NCBI GenBank assembly: GCA_020439505.1
Contig: JAGQSO010000020.1
Span: 1 to 33,185, forward strand
Direction of reading: 5' to 3'
Source of the DNA: Acidimicrobiales bacterium
GTDB lineage: Bacteria; Actinomycetota; Acidimicrobiia; Acidimicrobiales; Iamiaceae
Length of the DNA: 33,185 nucleotides
A program made the position numbers and the translations under genes. Position 1 is the first letter of the stretch. Each line of letters begins with the position of its first letter. Below are positions 8,960 to 17,239 of this stretch, piece by piece. The notes beneath the pieces are model-generated. The model was not told the origin of the DNA and made no database searches. It was given only the letters and a program-made list of their open reading frames with translations.

Positions 8960-10516
8960 ATGGGAGACCTGGGATTCTGGCGACTGGCCGAAAACGACCG
9001 TGACCGACTGGCCCTGGTGGGCCCCGACGGGACCGAGCTGACCGCCGGTGACCTGCTGGGCCGCTCCAACCAGATCGCCCACGGGCTCCGGGCCCTGGGG
9101 CTGGAGCGCAACGACACGGTGGCCCTGCTGCTGCCCAACGGGATCGAGCTGATCGAGACCTACCTGGCCGCCCTCCAGATCGGTCTCTACGTGACACCGA
9201 TCAACTGGCACCTGGTGGGTCCCGAGATCGCCTACATCCTCGAGGACTGCGACGCCAAGGTGTTCGTCGCCCACGAACGCTTCGCCGCTGCGGCAACCGC
9301 CGCCGCCGCCGAGGCCGGATTCCCCACCGGTGACGGCGGACGGGCGTATTCGGTCGGCACCATCGACGGCTTCGAGCCCTACGCGGCGCTGGCCGCCGAC
9401 CAGCCGACCACCAACCCCGACGGCCGGACCACCGGCGCCGCCATGCACTACACGTCGGGGACCACCGGACGCCCCAAAGGCGTCAAGCGGCCGCTGTTCG
9501 AGATCGACCCGTCCGACATGGGCGAGTTGCTCGGGTACCTCCCCAACCTGTTCGGTATCGCCCCCCGGGACGGCCACGTCCACCTGACCGTCTCACCGCT
9601 GTATCACACCGCGGTCCTCATGTGGACCGGCAATGCCCTTCACCTGGGCCACACCGTGGTCCTGATGGACAAGTGGATGCCCGAGGAGACCCTGCGCCTG
9701 ATCGAGCGCTACCGGGTCACCTACAGCCACATGGTCCCCACCCAGTTCGTCCGGCTACTGGACCTTCCAGCGGAGACCAGGGCCGCCTACGACGTCACCT
9801 CGCTGCGCAACATGGTGCACGGGGCTGCCCCGTGCCCCCACGAGATCAAGCGTCGGATGATCGAGTGGTGGGGAGACACCATCCAGGAGTACTACGCGGC
9901 GACCGAAGGGGGCGGCACGGTTATCGGTGCCTCCGAATGGCTGGCCAAGCCCGGGTCGGTGGGCCTCCCCTGGCCCGGATCGGAGATCCGCATCTACGAC
10001 GACAACGCCAACCAGCTCGGCCCCGGCCAGATCGGCACCGTCTACATGCAGCTCATGGCCGACTTCGAGTACAAGGGCGACTCGGACAAGACGAAGGCCA
10101 ACCGCATCGAGAACTTCTTCACCGTCGGCGACCTCGGCGAGTTGGACGAGGACGGCTACCTGTTCCTAAGGGACCGTAAGGCCGACATGATCATCTCGGG
10201 GGGCGCCAACATCTACCCGGCCGAGATCGAGGGCGAGCTGATCAACCACCCCGCGGTGGCCGACGTGGCGGTGTTCGGCATCCCCAACGCCGACTGGGGC
10301 GAGGAGATCAAGGCCGTGGTCGAGTTGCACGACGGGTACACCGCCGGGACCGAGCTGGAAGCCGAGATCCTGGCTTGGGCGGCCACCCGGATGGGCAAGT
10401 TCAAGCTGCCCCGAACCATCGACTTCGTCGACGCGCTGCCCCGCGAGGCCAACGGCAAGCTGATCAAGCGCAAGCTGCGCGATCCCTACTGGGAAGGCGT
10501 GGACCGCCAGATCTGA
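8960..10516 (+). CDS. AMP-forming acyl-CoA synthetase (FadD-type)
   Basis: This 518-residue enzyme belongs to the ANL adenylating superfamily. It would activate a carboxylic acid to acyl-AMP and then acyl-CoA. The phosphate loop YTSGTTGRPKG lies at 164-174, the A5 motif YAATEGGG near 310, the hinge region around LFLRDRKADMIISGG, and the catalytic lysine is K500 in EANGKLIKRK. Length and layout are normal. It differs from the FadD19-like proteins of the window, which use YTGGTTG and a GRGS...NSGGEKI hinge, so it belongs to another FadD subgroup; its substrate is unknown. The KstR-type box 25 bp upstream suggests that it handles a sterol-derived or fatty acid. The ATG lacks a strong ribosome site, so the transcript may have a very short leader. 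Confidence 0.88.
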   Translation: MGDLGFWRLAENDRDRLALVGPDGTELTAGDLLGRSNQIAHGLRALGLERNDTVALLLPNGIELIETYLAALQIGLYVTPINWHLVGPEIAYILEDCDAKVFVAHERFAAAATAAAAEAGFPTGDGGRAYSVGTIDGFEPYAALAADQPTTNPDGRTTGAAMHYTSGTTGRPKGVKRPLFEIDPSDMGELLGYLPNLFGIAPRDGHVHLTVSPLYHTAVLMWTGNALHLGHTVVLMDKWMPEETLRLIERYRVTYSHMVPTQFVRLLDLPAETRAAYDVTSLRNMVHGAAPCPHEIKRRMIEWWGDTIQEYYAATEGGGTVIGASEWLAKPGSVGLPWPGSEIRIYDDNANQLGPGQIGTVYMQLMADFEYKGDSDKTKANRIENFFTVGDLGELDEDGYLFLRDRKADMIISGGANIYPAEIEGELINHPAVADVAVFGIPNADWGEEIKAVVELHDGYTAGTELEAEILAWAATRMGKFKLPRTIDFVDALPREANGKLIKRKLRDPYWEGVDRQI

Positions 10517-10606
10517 CACCTGATCGGTCCGGGCCCAGCACCTCCAGCAGGCGGAAGTAGATGAACGGTCACGGTTTCACCCGATCTGCTGGGCGATGAT
10601 TGCCAC

Positions 10607-11581
10607 ATGTCAGTGCACGTACGGATGTACCTGGGTGGACGGCTCGCCGCCGACCACGTCGACCTCCGTGATGTCTCCGAACATCTTGAGGCGCCGGGCA
10701 CGCTGGTCTGGGTTGACTTCGTGTCCCCCACCGATGCCGAACTGTCGGAGCTGGCATCAGAGCTGGGCCTCCACGAGTTGGCGGTGGAGGACGCGCTCAA
10801 GGCCAAACAGCGCCCCAAGCTCGACACCTACGAGAACCACCTGTTCGTAGCGACCCGTGCGGTACGGATCGATGCTGGTGCGGGCACCATGTCGTGCACT
10901 GAGATCTATGTGTTCGTCGACACCCGTTGGATCGTCACCGTCCGCAACGACGACGCCTTCGACCTGACCCCGGTCGCCGACCGGATCCTGCGGTCCCCCC
11001 GCCTGCTGGACCTGGGCGCCAGCTTCATCCTCTACGCGGTGCTCGACGCCGTCGTCGACGACTACTTCACCGCCGTCGACGCCCTCGACGAGTTCTACGA
11101 CGAGATGAGCGAGGGCCTCTTCGAGGAGAAGCCCATCAGCCCCGACCGTCAACGGCAATGGTTCGAGATGCGACGGTCCCTGGTCAGCTTCCACCGGACC
11201 GTCTCGCCGTTGCGCGAGGTCCTGGCCGGCCTCACCCGTCACCGGGTCGACGGACTCCCCGAACAGCTCGACCCCTACTTCGCCGACGTCTATGACCACG
11301 TGATCAGGGTGCTGGAGTCCACCGATGCGCTGCGGGAGCTCGCCGCCAGCATCATCGAGACCAACATCAGCCTGCGCGACTTCCGCCAGAACCAGATCAT
11401 GAAGCGGGCGACTAGTTGGGCGGCGATCGTGGCCGTACCGACCCTCATCACCGGCTTCTACGGGATGAACGTCCCCTACCCCGGGTTCGCCCAGCAGTGG
11501 GGCGTGATTGTCTCGGTGGTGCTGATGGTGGCCATACCGCTCGGGCTGTACCTCCAGTTCAAGCGCCACGACTGGCTCTGA
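10607..11581 (+). CDS. corA: CorA-family magnesium/divalent cation transporter
   Basis: This 324-residue protein has the standard CorA layout. A cytoplasmic alpha/beta domain spans about 1-150, and a long helical stalk with many acidic residues (DDYFTAVDALDEFYDEM) spans about 150-265. Two C-terminal membrane helices follow, with the selectivity motif Y-G-M-N (GMN at 286-288) between them. It ends with the short basic tail KRHDWL. Such proteins form pentameric Mg2+ channels in the inner membrane. It is 90 bp downstream of the synthetase on the same strand and may be co-transcribed, but no functional tie to sterol metabolism is evident. Confidence 0.9.
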   Translation: MSVHVRMYLGGRLAADHVDLRDVSEHLEAPGTLVWVDFVSPTDAELSELASELGLHELAVEDALKAKQRPKLDTYENHLFVATRAVRIDAGAGTMSCTEIYVFVDTRWIVTVRNDDAFDLTPVADRILRSPRLLDLGASFILYAVLDAVVDDYFTAVDALDEFYDEMSEGLFEEKPISPDRQRQWFEMRRSLVSFHRTVSPLREVLAGLTRHRVDGLPEQLDPYFADVYDHVIRVLESTDALRELAASIIETNISLRDFRQNQIMKRATSWAAIVAVPTLITGFYGMNVPYPGFAQQWGVIVSVVLMVAIPLGLYLQFKRHDWL

Positions 11582-11612
11582 CCCCCCTTGCCGGGTGGTC
11601 CCACCGCGGCGG

Positions 11613-12215
11613 TCAGCGGTCGTACTGGTCGAGCATCAGGTGGGTCGCCAGGGTCACCTCGTCGCTGACCCGATCGATTCCCGACCACCCGTTGACCCAA
11701 CCCACCAGGGCCGAGAACCAGACGTGACCGAGGGTACGGGTCATGTCAGCCCGCAAGGCAGGGTCGAAGTCCGACCCCAGGGCCGGGGCGAGAATGCGGG
11801 TCATGGACCCGGCCACCGCCTGTTGGCAGGCCGCCGCGCCCTTGTCGGGTGACATGAGGGCGGTCACCACCGCCTCGGACAGACGCGGCTCTCTTTCCAT
11901 GGCCCGGGTGGCGCGGGCGAGCACGTCCATCACCCGTTCGGCCACCGAATCACCCTTGGGGGGGCGTTGACCGACCCGTCGTTCCAGGTCGGCCACCCAC
12001 TCCACCATCGCCGCGGCCAGCAGATGGTCCTTGGACTCGAAATAGCGGTAGATGGTCCCGAGCGCCACGCCCGCCGATGAGGCGACATCGCGCATCTGGA
12101 CCGCGTCGTAGCCACCGGTGGCGCCGAGCTCCAGCGCGGTGCGTAACACCCGTTCGCGCCGGGCCGCCTGACTCGGGGTGAGCGAGACCGCCTCGGTCTC
12201 TAGGTCCGCCACCAC
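11613..12215 (-). CDS. kstR: KstR-like TetR-family repressor
   Basis: This 200-residue TetR-type regulator has an N-terminal helix-turn-helix at about residues 34-66. That segment (GGYDAVQMRDVASSAG, then GTIYRYFESKDHLL) is very close, from memory, to mycobacterial KstR (GGYEAVQMRAVADRAD, GTLYRYFPSKVHLL). The C-terminal ligand domain also keeps the WFSALVGWVNG pattern. KstR represses cholesterol catabolism genes and is released by a steroid CoA thioester. The GTG start (12215, or GTG 12212) follows the acyl-CoA dehydrogenase stop by one base. The regulator is therefore transcribed from the promoter carrying the KstR-type box at 13457, which implies autoregulation. Six matching boxes in the window make it the likely controller of the locus. 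Confidence 0.83.
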   Translation of the reverse strand: MVADLETEAVSLTPSQAARRERVLRTALELGATGGYDAVQMRDVASSAGVALGTIYRYFESKDHLLAAAMVEWVADLERRVGQRPPKGDSVAERVMDVLARATRAMEREPRLSEAVVTALMSPDKGAAACQQAVAGSMTRILAPALGSDFDPALRADMTRTLGHVWFSALVGWVNGWSGIDRVSDEVTLATHLMLDQYDR

Positions 12216-12216
12216 C

Positions 12217-13446
12217 TCAGCTCACGACCTTGGGGATCTCACGGAACGGGACGTCACGGTCGACCCGGATCTCGCCCGGGAGGCCGAGAACCCTCTCGGC
12301 CATGATGTTGCGCTGTACCTCGTTGGAGCCGCCGGCGATCCTGATCGCCGGGGCGTAGAGGAAACGCTGCTGCCAGTCGACCCCGGTAGGGAGGGTGTCA
12401 TCGACCAGCATTCCCTCGGGTCCCAGCATCTCCAGCGCGGCGTTGCCCAACCGCCGGAGGTACTCCGCGGCGAAGAGCTTCATCACCGAGGTCTCGGGGC
12501 CGGGCGGCACCCCCTTGCTGAGGGCGGTCTGGAGCCGGTAGCCCAGGTAGCGCTGGATCTGCTGGCGGATCCAGCAGTCGATCAACTGCTGACGAAGGGT
12601 GGGATCACCCGACCGACCCCGCTTGCGGGCCAGTTCGATGAGGGCCAGCGAATCGCTGGAGCGGTTGGCGCCGGCGATCAGGCCCCGCTCGTTGGCCAGG
12701 GTGGTGAGAGTGCACGCCCATCCGCCGTTGACGTCGCCCAGCACGTTCTCCTGCGGGACTCGGACCTCATCGAGGAACACCTCGCTGAAGTGCTCCGAAC
12801 CGGTCATCTGTTTGAGGGGGCGGATCTCGAAGCCAGGGGTCTTCATGTCGACGAGGAAATAGGTGATCCCCTTGTGCTTGGGCACGTCGGGATCGGTCCG
12901 GGCCAGCAGGATCCCCCAGTCCGCCTCGTCGCCCCCCGAGGTCCAGACCTTCTGACCTGTCACCACCCATTCGTCACCGTCGCGGAGGGCCCGGGTGGAG
13001 ATGTTGGCCAGATCCGAGCCGGCGTCGGGCTCGCTGAAGAGCTGGCACCAGACCTCGTCTCCCCGCAGCATCGGACCGAGGTAGCGATCCTTTTGCTCTT
13101 CGGTGCCGTGACGCATGATCGTGGGACCGGCCATTCCGATGCCCACCGCGAAGCTGGCGGTGGTCACCCCGAACCGGCTGGCCTCCTGGGTGAAGATCGA
13201 CGACTGGATCGACGTGCCGCCCCGGCCTCCATAGCGGGTCGGCCAGGTGATTCCGGCCCATCCCTCCTCCACTAGGACGTGCTGCCAGGCTTTGACCCGA
13301 CGCATGAACTCGGCCGGATCCATGGTGCCCTCGAGCATCCCGGTCGAGAAGTCCTCGGGCGAGCCTTTGGCCGGGGCGTGGGCCTCCAGCCAGGCACGAG
13401 CCTCGGCCCTGAACTCGGCTTCTTGGGGGGTGTCGTCGAAGTCCAC
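12217..13446 (-). CDS. Acyl-CoA dehydrogenase (FadE-type)
   Basis: This 409-residue flavoprotein has the complete ACAD fold: an N-terminal helical domain to about 125, a beta domain with FSEPDAGSDLA near 137-147 and WVVTGQKVWTSGG, and a C-terminal helical domain ending in GGSNEVQRNIMAERVLG. The Tyr-Glu-Gly-Thr site of short- and medium-chain enzymes reads Ala-Gly-Gly-Ser, but E253 in LANERGL occupies the long-chain/isovaleryl-type base position, so the enzyme is probably active. It would introduce an alpha-beta double bond into an acyl-CoA. It differs from the ChsE4-like protein at 24907 and its substrate is unknown. The KstR-type box lies 10 bp upstream of the GTG start, and the KstR-like gene follows in the same transcript. 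Confidence 0.88.
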   Translation of the reverse strand: MDFDDTPQEAEFRAEARAWLEAHAPAKGSPEDFSTGMLEGTMDPAEFMRRVKAWQHVLVEEGWAGITWPTRYGGRGGTSIQSSIFTQEASRFGVTTASFAVGIGMAGPTIMRHGTEEQKDRYLGPMLRGDEVWCQLFSEPDAGSDLANISTRALRDGDEWVVTGQKVWTSGGDEADWGILLARTDPDVPKHKGITYFLVDMKTPGFEIRPLKQMTGSEHFSEVFLDEVRVPQENVLGDVNGGWACTLTTLANERGLIAGANRSSDSLALIELARKRGRSGDPTLRQQLIDCWIRQQIQRYLGYRLQTALSKGVPPGPETSVMKLFAAEYLRRLGNAALEMLGPEGMLVDDTLPTGVDWQQRFLYAPAIRIAGGSNEVQRNIMAERVLGLPGEIRVDRDVPFREIPKVVS

Positions 13447-13456
13447 GGGAAAATCC

Positions 13457-13470
13457 TAGAACACGTTCTA
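13457..13470. promoter_or_regulatory. KstR-type operator, near-perfect palindrome (TAGAACACGTTCTA)
   Basis: This is the best copy in the window: a fully symmetric outer TAGAAC/GTTCTA. It lies 10 bp before the acyl-CoA dehydrogenase-kstR operon and 92 bp before the divergent acyltransferase gene. Confidence 0.88.
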
Positions 13471-13562
13471 ATGTGGGCCCGTTCTCACCGGTGTACTTCT
13501 GCGGACCGCTGCCGATAGTCACCGGCAGACCCGACATCACCACCCACCCTGGGGGACCCACA

Positions 13563-15236
13563 ATGGAACGTCTCACCGGCCTCGACGCCGCCTTCTTGTA
13601 CCTCGAGACGCCGACCCACCACATGCACGTGGCCATGACGATGGTGCTCGACGCCACGTCCATGCCGGGCGGGTACTCCTTCGACAAGATCAAGGACTTC
13701 ATCGAGAAGCGGCTCCACCTGGTGCCCCCGTTCCGACGCCGACTGGTGAACGTCCCCCTCAACCTGCACCACCCGGTATGGGTCGATGACCCCCATTTCG
13801 ACCTCGACTACCACATCCGACGGATCGGCTGCCCGGCTCCCGGTGGCCGCCGTGAGCTCGGCGAGATGGCCGGCCAGATCGCCTCGTCACCTCTCGACCG
13901 CAGCCGTCCCCTGTGGGAGCTCTGGGTCATCGAGGGCCTCAAGCAGGACCGCATCGGCATCGTCACCAAGGTCCACCACGCTGCCATCGACGGGGCGTCG
14001 GGGGCCGAGCTCATGGTGCACCTCTTCAGCTTGGAGGCCGACAGCCCCGACCCCGAACCGGCGCCCCCGCGCGAGCCCGAGAAGATCCCCAACGAGCTCG
14101 AGCTGCTGGGCTACGCCGCGGTGTCCAAGGCCAAGCGGACCATGACCCTCCCCCGGCTGCTGAGCGACACGGTCGGGGCGGTCAACCGGGTCGTCGCCGG
14201 TCGCCGCGACCCGTTGGTGGCGGTGGGCGCGGCACCGCTCACCGCTCCCCGGACGTCGTGGACCGGCGCCTTGTCCACCGGCCGCAACGTCGGATTCGCC
14301 CGGGTTCCGCTACCGGCCATCAAGGCCCTCAAGACCCACTTCGGCTGCACGGTCAACGATGTGGTCCTGGCCCTGTGCACCGGCACCCTCCGCGGGTACA
14401 TGGAGGCCCGGGACGAGCTGCCCGACGCCCCCCTGGTCGCCACCTGCCCGGTGTCGGTTCGTCCCGACGGTGAGAACACCGTCGGCAACAAGGTGTCTGC
14501 GATGTTCACCTCGCTTCCCACCAACGAGGACGATCCGGCCGAGCGGGTGCGCCTCATCCAGGAATGCACGGTCGGGGCCAAGGCCGAACACAAGGCGGTA
14601 GGGGCCGACATGCTCCAGAACTGGGCCGAGTACGCCGCCCCCAACACCATCAATCTGGCCTCGCGGCTCTACTCGAGCTTCGGTCTGGCCGCCAGTCACC
14701 GACCGGTTCACAACGTCATCATCTCCAACGTCCCCGGACCTCCGTTCCCGCTCTTCTACTCGGGAGCCGAGATGGTCGCGGCTTACCCGATGGGCCCGGT
14801 CATGGAGGGTGTCGGTCTCAACATCACCGTGTTCAGCTACCAGGACTCGGTCGACTTCGGTTTCATGGTGGACAGGGTCCTGATCCCCGATGCCTGGGCC
14901 CTAGCCGACCGGGTGCGAGACGCCCTGGTAGAGCTCCTCGACGCCGCCGGCCTCCCCCGCGACCTAGCCCGCCCCGCCGGCACACCACCCCCAGCAACAA
15001 CCACCACCACGCCACCAGCAACCACCTCCCCAAACGGCTCCAGCGCCCCAACCACGGGAACACCCCCCACAGCCGGCGACCCGACACCCGCCTCAACCCG
15101 ACCCACCAAGGGCCCAGCAAAGAAGGCCGCCGCCAAAAAGTCCGCCGCCAAGAAAGCCCCAGCCAAGAAGCCCCCGGCCAAGAAGGCCGCCGCCAAACCA
15201 GCCCCGGCCAACAAGCCCACACCCAACAAGCTCTAG
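13563..15236 (+). CDS. Wax ester synthase/diacylglycerol acyltransferase (WS/DGAT) with lysine-rich C-terminal tail
   Basis: This 557-residue protein starts at ATG 13563, after GGGGGA at a good distance. It carries the catalytic HHAAIDG motif at 138-144 and the family's second conserved block around ISNVPGPPFPLFYSGAE. These enzymes esterify acyl-CoA with diacylglycerol or a fatty alcohol at the membrane or lipid-droplet surface. The catalytic part ends near residue 465, the usual full length. After it come about 45 residues rich in Pro and Thr and then about 44 residues (514-557) of repeated Ala-Lys-Lys-Pro units like a histone H1 tail. Codons in the tail use more A-ending triplets (CCA, ACA, GCA) than the rest of the gene. 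The divergent KstR-type box at 13457 suggests a link between sterol breakdown and lipid storage. Confidence 0.88.
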   Translation: MERLTGLDAAFLYLETPTHHMHVAMTMVLDATSMPGGYSFDKIKDFIEKRLHLVPPFRRRLVNVPLNLHHPVWVDDPHFDLDYHIRRIGCPAPGGRRELGEMAGQIASSPLDRSRPLWELWVIEGLKQDRIGIVTKVHHAAIDGASGAELMVHLFSLEADSPDPEPAPPREPEKIPNELELLGYAAVSKAKRTMTLPRLLSDTVGAVNRVVAGRRDPLVAVGAAPLTAPRTSWTGALSTGRNVGFARVPLPAIKALKTHFGCTVNDVVLALCTGTLRGYMEARDELPDAPLVATCPVSVRPDGENTVGNKVSAMFTSLPTNEDDPAERVRLIQECTVGAKAEHKAVGADMLQNWAEYAAPNTINLASRLYSSFGLAASHRPVHNVIISNVPGPPFPLFYSGAEMVAAYPMGPVMEGVGLNITVFSYQDSVDFGFMVDRVLIPDAWALADRVRDALVELLDAAGLPRDLARPAGTPPPATTTTTPPATTSPNGSSAPTTGTPPTAGDPTPASTRPTKGPAKKAAAKKSAAKKAPAKKPPAKKAAAKPAPANKPTPNKL

Positions 15237-15306
15237 AAACTGCCCAGCAACCAGCAACCAGTACTCCCCACCCGGTCAGGCCCCGGCAAAGGCACCGGAA
15301 CGGGGA

Positions 15307-15483
15307 CCGTTTGCGCGGTTGCGAGCTTGCGAGCCTCCGCACAAACGCCGTCGAGCCCCGCAACGAAGTGAGGACCGGGCTCGACGGAACCAGAAATCGC
15401 CCGCCGAAGGCGGTCCAAGAGAACCGGACCACGAACAGGGTCGATTGCTCTCCCACCTGGCCAAGGTGACCGGAACGGCGAAC
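15307..15483. repeat. Dispersed structured repeat, copy 3
   Basis: This copy keeps the outer stem CGTTTG/CAAACG (15308-15313, 15342-15347), the 11-bp stem CCGTCGAGCCC/GGGCTCGACGG (15348-15358, 15377-15387) and the GAA-loop hairpin (15401-15413). The inner part of the first hairpin differs in sequence: GCAAC is replaced by a segment ending CTCCGC, while GCGG/CCGC can pair instead. The right flank is more diverged than in copy 2 and runs straight into a KstR-type box. It fills most of the gap between the acyltransferase and FadD19-like genes. Confidence 0.83.
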
Positions 15484-15497
15484 TAGAACAGGTTCTC
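15484..15497. promoter_or_regulatory. KstR-type operator, one end mismatch (TAGAACAGGTTCTC)
   Basis: The AACnnGTT core and the first T are kept, but the last base is C instead of A. It lies 26 bp before the FadD19-like start and directly follows repeat copy 3. Confidence 0.7.
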
Positions 15498-15523
15498 ATC
15501 ACGGGTGCTAGACAAGGCGCCTT

Positions 15524-17167
15524 ATGGGGTTCAACATCGCAGACCTGTTCGAGCGCGCCGTGGACGCCGTACCCGACCGGGTGGCGGTCGTCTGCGACGA
15601 CCGCAAACTCACCTACCGGGCCTTCGACGAAGAGGCCAACCGCCTGGCCCATTACCTGATGAGCCTCGGGCTCGGACACGGTGACCACATCGGGATCTAC
15701 GCCCTGAACTCCCTGGAGTGGATCGTCGCCATGATGGCGGCGTTCAAGATCCGGGCCGTACCGATCAACATCAACTTCCGCTACGTCGAGGACGAACTCG
15801 TCTACCTGTTCGACAACGCCGATCTGGTGGCGGTTCTCCACGACCGCGAGTACGCGGAGAGGATCGCGGCGGTGAGGGCGTCTGCTCCCGGTCTCGCCCA
15901 CCTCGTGGCCATGGATGCTCCGGCGGGCTCGGGAACCGACCCCGACCTGGCCGCCATCGGTTCGGTCCCCTGGCCCGATGCCGTCGCCGGCCAGAGCGCT
16001 GAGCGACCGGTCCTGGACCGTACCGACCAGGACCAGTACGTGCTTTACACCGGGGGAACCACGGGCATGCCCAAGGGTGTGGTGTGGCGCCACGAGGATG
16101 TGTTCTACGCCCTCGGTGGCGGCGTCGACGCCTACACCAACGAACGGATCACCCACGGCCACCAACTGGCCGAGAAGGCGGCGGCCAACCCCAACCCCAT
16201 CGTGGCCCTGAACCCGGCCCCCCTCATGCACGGCGCCGCCCAGTGGGGAACCCTGCGCTTCCTGTTCGAAGGTGGCACCGCGGTCCTGGTCCGCAAGTTC
16301 AGCCCCGAAGTCGTGTGGAGTGCGGTCGAGGACAACAAGGTCAACACCATCGTCATCACCGGTGACGCCATGGCCCGTCCGCTGGTGGAGACCCTCCAGG
16401 CCAACCCCGCCCGCTGGGACCTGTCCTCGCTGTTCGTGGTGTCATCGAGCGCGGTGGTGTTCTCCCCCGCCCTCAAGGAAGAACTGCTCGACCTGCTTCC
16501 CAACGTGATCATCGTGGACGCCATCGGATCCTCCGAGGGCGGGATGAACGGCATGGTCATCCAGACCAAGGGACAAACCCTCAACCAGGACAGCGGCGGC
16601 CCCACCGTAAAGCCCGGTCGCGATGCCGTGGTGCTCGACGACGACCTGAACCCACTGCCCCCCGGGTCAGGGCAGATCGGCAAGCTGGCCCGGGCCGGCA
16701 ACATCCCCATCGGCTATCACAAGGACCCGGCCAAGACCGCGTCCACGTTCCTCACCGGACCCGACGGCACTCGCTACGTGGTGGCGGGTGACCTGGCCCG
16801 CCTAGAGGAGGACGGCTCGATCACCCTGCTGGGCCGGGGGTCGGCCTGTATCAACTCAGGGGGCGAGAAGATCTTCCCCGAAGAGGTCGAGAGCGTCCTG
16901 AAGACCCACCCGGCGGTGTACGACGTGATCGTGGTCGGCGTACCCGACGATCGGTGGGGTTCGACGGTGTGCGCGGTGGTCCAGGTCCGAGCCGGCCACG
17001 AGAGCCCAACCCTGGAGGATCTGGCCGACTACGCCCGCACCCGCCTCGCCAGCTACAAGGTGCCTCGACACCTCGTGCTGTGCGAGGAGGTGGTCCGCTC
17101 CCCCAGCGGCAAGCCCGACTACCCCTGGGCCACTCAACTGGCCAAGGAGTCGGTGACCCCAGCCTGA
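15524..17167 (+). CDS. fadD19: FadD19-like steroid side-chain CoA ligase
   Basis: This 547-residue AMP-forming ligase resembles mycobacterial FadD19 along its whole length as I recall it: FNIADLFERAVDAVPDRVAV at the start, INFRYVEDELVYLFDNAD near 82-100, YTGGTTGMPKGVVWRHED (175-192), TGDAMARPLV, IGSSEGG, and GRGSACINSGGEKIFPEEVE near the hinge. The catalytic lysine is K530 in PSGKPDYPW. FadD19 activates the C26 carboxylate of cholestenoate-type steroids to the CoA thioester and is reported as essential for C24-branched sterol side-chain loss. The ATG follows a 10-bp palindrome AAGGCGCCTT (15514-15523), whose AAGG may serve as the ribosome site. A KstR-type box lies 26 bp upstream. It converges with the EchA19-like gene. 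Confidence 0.87.
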   Translation: MGFNIADLFERAVDAVPDRVAVVCDDRKLTYRAFDEEANRLAHYLMSLGLGHGDHIGIYALNSLEWIVAMMAAFKIRAVPININFRYVEDELVYLFDNADLVAVLHDREYAERIAAVRASAPGLAHLVAMDAPAGSGTDPDLAAIGSVPWPDAVAGQSAERPVLDRTDQDQYVLYTGGTTGMPKGVVWRHEDVFYALGGGVDAYTNERITHGHQLAEKAAANPNPIVALNPAPLMHGAAQWGTLRFLFEGGTAVLVRKFSPEVVWSAVEDNKVNTIVITGDAMARPLVETLQANPARWDLSSLFVVSSSAVVFSPALKEELLDLLPNVIIVDAIGSSEGGMNGMVIQTKGQTLNQDSGGPTVKPGRDAVVLDDDLNPLPPGSGQIGKLARAGNIPIGYHKDPAKTASTFLTGPDGTRYVVAGDLARLEEDGSITLLGRGSACINSGGEKIFPEEVESVLKTHPAVYDVIVVGVPDDRWGSTVCAVVQVRAGHESPTLEDLADYARTRLASYKVPRHLVLCEEVVRSPSGKPDYPWATQLAKESVTPA

Positions 17168-17201
17168 CCCTCGCCTCGTGCCGTGACCGACAACCATGCC
17201 A

Positions 17202-17220
17202 GAGCAGACCCCATCTGCTC
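17202..17220. terminator. Hairpin between convergent fadD19-like and echA19-like genes
   Basis: GAGCAGA and TCTGCTC form a 7-bp stem around a 5-nt loop. The 72-bp gap between two converging genes supports a two-way terminator, though no T run is present. Confidence 0.5.
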
Positions 17221-17239
17221 GGCCTGGCGGTCGGGGAGA

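Noticed and set aside
12217..13446. Inactive acyl-CoA dehydrogenase because the Tyr-Glu-Gly-Thr glutamate is missing
   Set aside because: E253 in NERGL sits at the alternative base position used by long-chain and isovaleryl-type enzymes.
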